Origin: Zeus faber
Lineage: Eukaryota; Chordata; Actinopteri; Zeiformes; Zeidae
Reading direction: 5' to 3'
DNA length: 64,000 nt
NCBI GenBank assembly: GCA_960531495.1
Contig: CAUIJY010000124.1
Span: forward strand, 372,001 to 436,000
Within the stretch, counting starts at the first letter, position 1. Every line of letters begins with the position of its first letter. The position numbers and the translations under genes were made by a program. Below the pieces are notes generated by a model, which searched no databases, was not told the origin of the DNA, and was given only the letters and a program-made list of their open reading frames with translations. Shown piece by piece: positions 54,898 to 62,815 of the stretch.

Positions 54898-55198
54898 CCA
54901 CACTCTGCTACAATGTGTATAATTCACAGAGCGTTGTGTGTGCATGCATGCGTCAACTTCATTCCAAGCCACTCTCTTTCTCTCTCCTCCTTCTTTACAT
55001 GTATGCTTTTGGTTCTTTTTGGAGAGACACAAAACCTACCACCGGGCATGAGAATCGGGCAGACAATGATCACACAAATTTACTAAACTAATAGGTAAGA
55101 ACAATGCTTACCCTTTCAAATTGGGTGGCCACCCGTTTTTGTGTGACCCTTGCCGGTCCCCGACCATCAGCCCAGCAGCCGGCGGGTCCCTGTTCTTC
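54898..55198. other. Nested provirus, proximal leader
   Basis: Between the repeats and the primer site. On the minus strand a good 5' splice site, AAAGG|GTAAGC, has its GT at 55111-55110, about 88 nt after the primer site. It is a candidate major splice donor. Confidence 0.45.
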
Positions 55199-55217
55199 AA
55201 TCCTGCCGACAACGCCA
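55199..55217 (-). promoter_or_regulatory. Primer-binding site, tRNA-Ser type (nested provirus)
   Basis: On the minus strand, 4 nt after the 5' LTR, the sequence TGGCGTTGTCGGCAGGATT is complementary to the 3' end of a vertebrate tRNA-Ser of the AGA/TGA isoacceptor type plus CCA. The tRNA-Ser(GCT) gene at 28974-29055 has a different 3' end and is not the match. Confidence 0.75.
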
Positions 55218-55221
55218 AATA

Positions 55222-55746
55222 TGTGGTGGAAAAAACTGCATCTAACAATTAAACTGAAGAAGAGAAGTTCGAGAGAGTCGAGGTCTGAAGATATAAGACT
55301 TTATTATCACTTGCAAGAAGTGACAACAGAATCTGAGTTGGTTTGGCAAAGAACTGCCGAGCCGCTCATGGACTCCTCCTTTTAACCTCTTTCTGTTGGT
55401 AGAGAAAGTACATCTGTATACTCAATTAGGATCCCTTCCTTCCTCCTATACTGTCAATAGTGCAAAGAAGCCATTTGTCTGCATTCTTTGACATCAGTTA
55501 CAACAACAAACCTCCCGACACTAGTCCAGGCCACATTTTATGAGGGGATGTTTGCATTCACACACCTTCCCATGTCATATGGCCCACAGTCAACAAAGCA
55601 CTTATTCATGTCTTTGCTGACCCCTGTCTCACACACACTTACTTCATTCATATAGCATATGGGCAAGATAACGAATGTTCTTTCTTATTTAATGGTAGAA
55701 TATAATGAACATATTTCTTTTAAATGTACTAGTAAATTTCTCCCAT
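55222..55746 (-). repeat. 5' LTR of nested provirus
   Basis: 525 bp, TGTGGTGG to CTCCCAT on the plus strand, nearly identical to 50871-51395. It would drive transcription toward lower coordinates. Confidence 0.9.
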
Positions 55747-55751
55747 AGTGG

Positions 55752-57308
55752 CACCAAGAGTATTATACCTATTTTGGTGAACATCATTCCCCATCGTCCC
55801 ATTTTTTAAATCTAGCCATGCAAACCAATCTTTTCCATAACCTGCGTTGTCTTTGACCTCCTGTCTTAGCTTTTTAAGGTAATTTATTGCAAGAGGGAAC
55901 AATCCATCTGGCGAGATATTATTTGGGATAAAAGTACAACACATTTCGTCTATGAGTGCACACACTCCTCCTTTTTCTGCTAAGAGCCAATCTAAAGCTT
56001 GCCTATTTTGCCAAGGCACAGCGCTTGTGGCTTTCAATTGTTCCCCTAAGGCGGATAAAGCGTCATCCGTATAATTAATAGACCTTTGTGATTATAATGG
56101 ATGTAAATGATCAATTCTGTGTTTTTGGATATTCCTCTGGCTTGTATTGTTTCAAATCCTGCCGCTACTTCATCTCGTGCTTTGAACTTTTTGGGGTGTA
56201 CCTCTAGGTTGTCCTATGTTATCAATTTTTACACTCTCGTCTGATTCGTATGCTCTTTTTCGCCTTTTTAGCTCCTTGGTTTCAAAGTAACCATCAACCC
56301 CATCTAACGAGGGTAATAACACAATATCTGTAACCATTTGTACTCTTGCGCTTCTACCTCTTCACAGTTTATATAGTACGGGCAACAAATCCTATTACCG
56401 CAGATCCAAAATTGGTCTGCCACCACTTTATCCTTTGTTTGATATACACTATCACCCAGCAGGGATGACACGAATGACTTCTTAGCCATTTGACCAGGGT
56501 CTTTTAGGTACTGGTCACCTTTTAGAACAGGTGGTTGTCTTAGTAGTGCGATCCGGTTGTTATCATATCTGGTGACATTCCAAATTATCCCACATTGCGC
56601 TTCTTCCACACTGCCCACATCACTAACACTTGCACTTCCTTCGTCATTTTGATGACACTCTCATCCCTCCTCTATTTGGAAATCTGTTCCTATTGGTAAT
56701 GTTACTTCACCTACTGCGTTGAATAGACTTATGTCCATATCTCGGCATCTTTTCATAAATAGGTTCCTAGGACTTCCATCCCATTTAGCTTTGTAATACT
56801 TGTTGTATACACTTGATCCTAGGTACAGTAAACATTGCATTGAACACACTACTACCTTATTATGATATGAGAATATACTGTATTACTTTTTGTTCGTGTT
56901 TTATTCAGTTCGGCCTGTTTCCTCAACTCTTTCTCTTCTAAGCCTCTGATTTGCTGCCTCTTCTCTTCTCTACATAATTCCCAATTGTATTTAGTGTTAA
57001 TTACGTACAATGCATTCTGACGACTTGTACTATATAAATAACAGTTGTCTGCGTCTGTTTTCCGGTGAACTCCACCCATTTATACCAATTATTTGCTTTT
57101 GCTCATTCAAACAAACGGTCTTTTGTTCTTACCCTAATTGTGCGTCCATAGGGGTCAAGTATATACTGCCTTAAGGTTCTTGCTGTTGAGAGGGGGTCAA
57201 CACTCCCAGTTGCATTGAACACTGATTTTGCACGTGAGGTGTCTGGAAGGTTTGAGGTGAATAGGTCACTGAGCTCCCAAAGCTGAGATATAGTGCGGGA
57301 ATAATAGT
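55752..57308 (-). pseudogene. env: ERV env, TM ectodomain and SU (block B copy)
   Basis: Closely matches 7039-8616. It has QNRQALDWLLAEKGG and the C-x6-CC motif CALIDEMCC (55729-56037 ORF), then SU pieces at 56304-56618, 56661-56849 and 56852-57079 with the same order and similar lesions as in block A. It ends at the plus-strand LTR insertion site AACGTA (57309-57314). The N-terminal env portion should lie beyond the provirus, outside the window. Confidence 0.85.
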
Positions 57309-57314
57309 AACGTA

Positions 57315-57650
57315 TGTTACTATTAGATTTATTGCTTCCATGTCATACGGAGAGGACGTTTGTTGATTCCTCCAGCTTGACCAGAGGAGGACATTTTTAG
57401 ATTTATGCAAGACAGAGGCTGAGCGGGCACCTATGGGTTAGGACCAGATATGTTATGTTATCTCTGTACAGCTTTAAAAGCTAGTGCAGAGCGTCGCTTG
57501 GCAGAGAATCCAGCCGGCTCGGGTCTCTCCTGGATGTCCTAGGCAGTCTGGTTTGATGCTGATTTGTGTAATAAACTATTATTTTAATCAAGTCAGCGTC
57601 AGCGGTCACTCCTTCATTCATCAACACATCACATTCATCAAGAAACTACA
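57315..57650 (+). repeat. 5' LTR of plus-strand provirus
   Basis: 336 bp, TGTTACTATT to AAACTACA, homologous to the solo LTR 8623-9013 with an internal deletion of about 50 bp near 57350. It has a TATA-like ctttaaaa and AATAAA near the 3' end. Confidence 0.85.
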
Positions 57651-57653
57651 AAG

Positions 57654-57672
57654 TGGCATCACGAAACAGGAT
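57654..57672 (+). promoter_or_regulatory. Primer-binding site of plus-strand provirus
   Basis: TGGCATCACGAAACAGGAT, 3 nt after the LTR. It is complementary to a tRNA 3' end resembling tRNA-Ser (CGA type) but with one substitution and one inserted A, so the primer identity is uncertain. Confidence 0.55.
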
Positions 57673-57723
57673 CTGTTGGGCCTCATCTGCCGATGCTGCC
57701 TGCTCCAGTGAACTGCCGCTCTC

Positions 57724-57732
57724 AGGGTGAGT
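57724..57732 (+). promoter_or_regulatory. Candidate major splice donor
   Basis: The sequence CAGG|GTGAGT matches the 5' splice-site consensus and lies about 52 nt after the primer site, where retroviruses place the donor for env mRNA. Confidence 0.45.
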
Positions 57733-57734
57733 GA

Positions 57735-60225
57735 CCTCTCACAAAATTAAGCTGTTATGTGGTCTGGAGCGGTTGTGTTTTTGGCAGAGGGACTGCACTG
57801 ACAAGAAGCAGATTATGCGGAGATGGAGAGGATGTGTTGATGTGTGAAGTGAGTTTCCGTCTAAATTGAGGTTTATTAAGTTGTAAAAGACATAAATAAT
57901 GGGAATAAGAGAATAATAAATGAAGAAAAATAGAATTAAGTTGAAATAGAGAATAGTGAAATTATAATAAGAATAGAGAAAATAAAAGATGAAATTAAAA
58001 GTAAAAGTTAAAGGCTTAAAAGATGTGGAGAAAGTAGAAATAAAAAGTAATTGTAGAATGGCAGAACTAGTAGCCAAAAGTTATTTAAATAACCATGCAA
58101 GATAAACTAGGACAGGGCCAGTATCTCCTTAAACAGTAAGACATGTCTTCATTAAATGCTACGTGAAAGTTGGCCGAATGAAAATATAATATAGTGAAAT
58201 CTAGGTAGGAAATAAGGAAATAACCCTGGCTAAGGGAATTTACTAAATATAAAATTACATGAATGAAGATGAATGAGGTGAAAAAGATGAAAGTAAAGTG
58301 AAAACGAGATAAAAGTTAAAAGCCTAAAGTAAGATGAAAAAGATGAAAAGTGAAAAACAGATAAAAGTTAAAAGCCTAAAGCCTAAAATGAGATGAAAAA
58401 TATGAAAAGTGAAAAAGAGATAAAAGTTAAAAGCCTAAAGTAAGATGAAAAAGATTAAAAGTGAAATAAAAAGAGTTACAAGTTAAAGTCTTAAAAGATG
58501 AAAAATAAAGTTTGAGAAGAAAAGTGAGGAAAAAACAGGGCAGAACCTGCCTTGGAGAGCTAGTGAACCTGCATGATGAGAGAATCTGATTAAAAAGAAT
58601 TTGTTAAAAGTTTGGACAAAGTGAAAACTTTGATGAAATTAGAAAGTGTCTAATACGTTAAAACATAAAGCAAAGCGCTGTTGAAGTCTTTGGGTGATCA
58701 GATGTGATGCAGGAGAGACATGTCCTTTTCATTTTTTCTTTTTGTGTGTATGAGTGTGAAAGCGCCGCGGCTACAAATGTATGTGTGTAAGTGATGTATA
58801 GAATATATGTGTTATTAAATAGGTATACATATGTGGTGAGCAGTTGAATAATACATAAAGAGAAACATTTCTTGCCCCTTTAGTGATAAACATATATGAG
58901 CCTGTTTACGGACTTTGTTTAGTTGATAAAAACATATATGAGCCATTCTTTAAGGACTTTTGATAAATAAAAGAAAAGAGCTTTTGTGTTTCGGCTGCTG
59001 AGAGAAAACACCTTTGATTTACGACTGTGTGTAACTGCATTGAGCTGGGCTGTTCCTACGGGAGCGAAAACAGGATGTTCACTCGCTGACGACCAGTCCC
59101 TACTGGAAGTCGTTGCTAAATTTAAGAGGTGGAGCAAGGGGTGGTGCTTCACACAGAGTGGAATTTAGTTAACTCCTCCTGACAAGAGGGGTTGTGATTG
59201 AGCCCCCCCCTCTACTCTTTTTTCTCAGTAGTTAGAAGAAAAAATAATAAGATAAAATAAAAACAAATAGACAAATAGAATAAAAACAACAAATTAAAAG
59301 TGATATCAGATTGACTAATGTACTCTTTGGACTTTAAATGTATTGCATGATTAAAAGTAATTATTGCTTTATTTCAAGTGCGCGCGAAATAAAAAAGCTG
59401 ATAATGTATGTCACACTGAATTGTATTACAGTGTGTATAAGAATTTAGAGTGAGCCTAAGACACTGAACTCTTCTGTTGTTCTTTTTCATTTTTCTCTCT
59501 TCCTCTCTTTTACTATGCTGAGTGAAAGCTGGGGGAAAGACAGAGAAGATGGAATAAGTCTGAATTGAATCATCCAAAGGGCAGATGAGAAGACACCTGG
59601 CAGATCTTCACAGACACTGAGGCTTGCAGATGACAACGTTCTGGAATCCTGAATCCATCTAAACCAATTAAAGGCCAGTACGGTTTTATCCACAAACTCT
59701 TTCAACAGACCTCACCTGATTTTACCTATATGTCTCTACATTTAGTAATAATTTACGTGTTTAGCTTGTTTTCACATATGGGTTTGTAGTAGTTCTTTTT
59801 CATTCATTCATTTGCAATTATTTAGTGAGAGACTTGGCAACGGACTGACTAATTAAGGCATTTCCCTCATTAATGGAGTATTATTGATTGATTGATTGAT
59901 TGATCACAGGGGGAAAAGCTGATTTGATTTAAATACTGTTGAGTTCTGTGAATATTGGTTTCATTATCTGAGTATGGTTTATCTATACTGTTTTGAGAAT
60001 GAACACTGATATAATTTTGATAATTAAACATAAATGAGTGTGATCAGATGCATCAGATGGTGAACAAGTGAATTGGCTTTCACAAGTGGGAAGCGATTGG
60101 TCTCCTTTGGGGTGAGCAAATTCAGCTGTTTTTGGTTAAGATGGATTACACGGGGCTTTATAAACAAATTTTAAGGTAGTTAAATTCGATTTACAATAAA
60201 ATAAAAATAAGAGGGTCATTAGGAT
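57735..60225. other. Long leader of plus-strand provirus
   Basis: About 2.5 kb without a credible gene. A purine-rich, A-rich section (57880-58530) has tandem units of roughly 50 bp built on gatgaaaaagatgaaaagtg and ataaaagttaaaagcctaaa (58290-58500). A (TTGA)n run lies at 59884-59903. ORFs on either strand are motif-free. Such a long leader parallels the nested provirus. Confidence 0.6.
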
Positions 60226-60828
60226 GTCAAAAATGGATACTAAAATTACACAAGTAATCACTCCTATTGATGTAGTGCGAAAGAATAATCCCCTTATTAA
60301 AGATATTGCAAAAATATCAGGAAAATGAAGCAAGCGTTGGCCTGACATTGAACAACCATGGCCAGTGGAAGGAACTCTTAACCCGGATGAGATTAAAACA
60401 CTGCAGGTGCTTGTGTCCACATATAAAGTAAATCAAAAGAAAGGTAAGAAGGGAAGGAGACACACGGAGAAAAGACAAACAGAACTTGGCATTCTGCAAC
60501 TGTTCGCAAAGGAGGGACAGACATGGTTCGAAGCTGCAAAGGAAGAAAGAGAACAAAGTAGACAAGAAATAAAGAAAAATGAAAAGGAAACAGAAAAATT
60601 GATGGAGAAGATTACCGCACCCTTCTCACATACAGTATCTGTAAAGAAGCCCCCGCCTTATGAGAAGGAGGTGAAATTCACCGATGTTTATCCCCAGCTC
60701 CCAGTGATTACACAGGAAGGCAACTATCTCTTAAAAGATGAAGATGAGCAAATAATAGAGATGGGCAAGGCTAAAACAACCATCAAGATGTATCCAAGCT
60801 CCAACACTACCAAGAGAAGGAACCGTTA
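60226..60828 (+). pseudogene. gag: Gag matrix domain (plus-strand provirus)
   Basis: It begins with ATG at 60226 (MDTKITQVITPIDVV). An in-frame TGA occurs about 33 codons in (near 60325), where the related nested gag has a Trp-containing segment, so a nonsense change is likely. The frame then stays open to 60828. It contains a basic helical region (KKGKKGRRHTEKRQTELGILQLF), a long Glu/Lys helix and the late-domain motif KKPPPYEKE, ending in a Lys/Arg tail. The role would be membrane targeting and budding. Confidence 0.75.
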
Positions 60829-61124
60829 GCAGCCAGTACAGGGGAAGGAGATGACAGAGGGATGGTTTTAAGAGAGATTGAGAGGAGTATAGACAGATGC
60901 CTTGAGGACATAAGTGACTCCACCTGTCCAGAAGTTCAACAAGTATTGGAAAACAATTACACAAATTGCAAATAACAGTGAAGAGACTCCGGAAGAAAAA
61001 GCCTCAAAAGCCAGACACGTTGAGGTATAGACTACATCCAAGAAAAGGAAAGAGACCCGACAAAATGTGTCCAGTGATAATTCGAGAGCAAAATTTAGAA
61101 TACTAGCCTTGGCAGAACACAGAC
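60829..61124 (+). pseudogene. gag: Gag spacer between matrix and capsid, frame-broken
   Basis: Fragments such as GDDRGMVLREIERSIDRCLEDI in one frame and, after stops, PVIIREQ near 61075-61090 in another suggest the matrix-capsid linker. PVI-type starts are common at capsid N-termini, but the cleavage site cannot be fixed. Confidence 0.45.
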
Positions 61125-61823
61125 ATGTCTAACATACTTGAAAAGTTACTCACTCTTCAAGATGGAGCAAATCCGTGGATCTCAAAGCTGGAAGAGGTTT
61201 TGGTGGGAACACAGCCTGCCATGGGAGATATTAAGAGACTTCTGGCTAGCCTTATTGGAGTCCCAGCGATGGAGGAGATCCTGCAGGCGGCAGGCCTTAA
61301 CAGATATGTGGCAACTGCAGTATATGACCCAGAATTGTTTGCTGCAAGCAGAGGTCGGATGTGGAGAGCATTGAAAGATGCATTTCCAATAAACGTACAC
61401 CCGGACAACATCTTTATCGAGGCATTGGGCCCACAGGAAAATCCAAGAGCTTATGTGTCAAGAAATCATCAAGTGTGGAGAAATGTCACAGGAAATTATC
61501 CAGATCTGAATCAAAAGGAGAAATCAATTCTCCGAGCTAAAATACAGAAGGGGCTGCCTCTACAAGCAAGGAGCAAATTGGCAGAAGTGGTTGGTCTTGG
61601 AAGCATGACCAAAGGTGTTTATACGGACCACATAGCGTATCAAGTGGAGCTATATCGGAAAAAGGAGCATGACCAGAAGGAACAGGACCAGGAGTCTCTC
61701 AGAAAACTCAACCAAATACAGTTGGTGGATAACAAGAAGAAGGAAAAGAAACAAGCTGTGGTTATGCAGAGCCAGTCACAACCAAATCAATTACCACCAC
61801 AACCACAGCAAGAACAGATTTAG
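61125..61823 (+). pseudogene. gag: Gag capsid (plus-strand provirus)
   Basis: An open frame of 232 codons with a helical capsid layout: ISKLEEVLVGTQPAMGDIKRLLAS, LNRYVATAVYDPELFAASRGRMWRALKDAF, NPRAYVSRNHQVWRNVTG and a major-homology-like segment around QKEKSILRAKIQKGLPLQARSKLAEVVGL. A charged Gln-rich tail (QKEQDQESLRKLN, QPQQEQ) follows. It is closed by an in-frame TAG (61821-61823). The downstream nucleocapsid is in the same frame, so the stop is probably a mutation rather than the normal gag end. Confidence 0.8.
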
Positions 61824-62132
61824 GTTCTACCACCTGTGGTCCCCACTGTCTCCTTTTCACAGCCAGTTTTTGACCAACCACAAACATGGAGAGGAAGAGG
61901 TCAAGGAAATTTAGGAAGAGGAAGAGAATTAAATTTCCAACAGTCTCAAGGAGCGTGTCATAATTGTGGACAACAAGGTCATTTTGTACGTGACTGCTAC
62001 AGGTTCAGAGGAGGCTTCAGAGGAGGCTTCAGAGGCGGCTTCAGAGGAGGCTTCAGAGGAGGCTTCAGAGGACAACCACAGCCACCCAGAGGACCAGCGA
62101 ACCCTTACTGGGCTCCGGAACCTGGTTTCTAG
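61824..62132 (+). pseudogene. gag: Gag nucleocapsid with one zinc knuckle and FRGG repeats
   Basis: Same frame as capsid. It has a basic [14 protein letters not shown] region, then one CCHC knuckle [14 protein letters not shown] (61956-61997). This is followed by five to six FRGG repeats encoded by 12-bp tandem units (62004-62071), then QPQPPRGP and a TAG at 62130-62132. It would bind genomic RNA. The RGG-box extension is unusual in length for a simple nucleocapsid. Confidence 0.85.
62130..62132 (+). promoter_or_regulatory. In-frame UAG between gag and protease
   Basis: The TAG is followed by GGGGTGCC and the protease continues in the same frame. This is the arrangement used by gammaretroviruses, where read-through of UAG makes Gag-Pol. 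Whether a downstream pseudoknot exists was not determined. Confidence 0.6.
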
Positions 62133-62420
62133 GGGTGCCCAGAAGAATCGAAAGGGAGGTGTCAGCTGGTAGTATCAGGGCCGGAGTCATTGGAAGTAAT
62201 GGCAGATTGCGGAGCAGCTTTCACCTGTGTTCGGCCTGAAGATGCTATACATCTCCCCGTGTCTGACCAATTGGTACGGACAATCGGGTTTGAGGGTGTG
62301 AAACAGCTGATTCCTCTCACAAAACCAATTGAGCTCTACTGTAGAAATCGGAAAATCACACTACCTATTTTGGTGTCAGATCATTCGCCCATTGCACTCT
62401 TGGGAAGAGATGCTATGTGA
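62133..62420 (+). pseudogene. pro: Retroviral aspartic protease (plus-strand provirus)
   Basis: The order is a start after the UAG, VMADCGAAFTCV (catalytic D-x-G; Asp codon 62205-62207, with Cys in place of the usual Thr/Ser), a flap-region candidate IGFEGVKQLIPLTKP, and the C-terminal ALLGRDAM, which matches the conserved LLGRD element. About 95 residues, normal for the family. A TGA at 62418-62420 interrupts the frame, which then continues. The Cys at the second active-site position may be a defect. Confidence 0.75.
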
Positions 62421-62815
62421 AAACTTAATTGTACAATACGGTGTCCACCGGACGGCTGTCTGGTGGATGTGCCACCTGTTGTCTACCACCAATTATCTAT
62501 GGCACCAGAGACCGAGACCTCCTCAGTATATTGGATTGGAAATCTTAATCTAGAGCTATTAGAGCCAGCCAAGAGGTGGGAGAAGTTCATTGTGGCAAAT
62601 ATGCCTGATGATAAGGCCCCTGAGTATCCACATCACTGCACGCTGAAATATTTCAAGAAAGCTGGCCAATCGGATCCGGAAGAAGGGTTGAGTAATCAAC
62701 CCAAGCATGTTCAGCTCACATCATGCCGCATAATTGTGGGACCACAAGGAGCAGCTATGAAGATAAATACTAATGAGTATCTTGAGAAAGAGTACGACAT
62801 TTGTGGTGGCTGAAA
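62421..62815 (+). pseudogene. Region between protease and RT, possible 2H phosphoesterase-like fold
   Basis: Same frame as protease. About 130 residues have no standard retroviral assignment (it is not a dUTPase by motif). The segment YPHHCTLKYF has the H-x-T-L signature of 2H phosphoesterases, embedded in hydrophobic residues. HVQLTSCRIIVGPQGAAM follows. A second H-x-T would be expected 60-80 residues on; at that place (62791-62805), in the next frame, the sequence reads STTFVVAE, which would need a His to qualify. A frameshift occurs between about 62770 and 62815. The 2H identity is a hypothesis. Confidence 0.35.

Larger units (their letters stand above)
50866..55751 (-). mobile_element. 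Nested defective provirus with AGTGG target duplications
   Basis: The provirus proper is 50871-55746 (4876 bp), reading on the minus strand. The flanks are AGTGG (50866-50870) and AGTGG (55747-55751). It has two 525-bp LTRs, a primer site, a polypurine tract, a leader with tandem repeats, a matrix-type gag start and an env TM end. Capsid, nucleocapsid, protease, pol and env SU are all missing. It is absent from the matching site in block A. LTR identity shows it is the youngest element in the window. Confidence 0.9.

Noticed and set aside
53927..55091. Repetitive ORFs (148 and 181 aa, and their antisense partners) that look like a tandem-repeat protein
   Set aside because: The 84-bp unit is a multiple of three and lacks stops in several frames on both strands; the region is the leader of a provirus.
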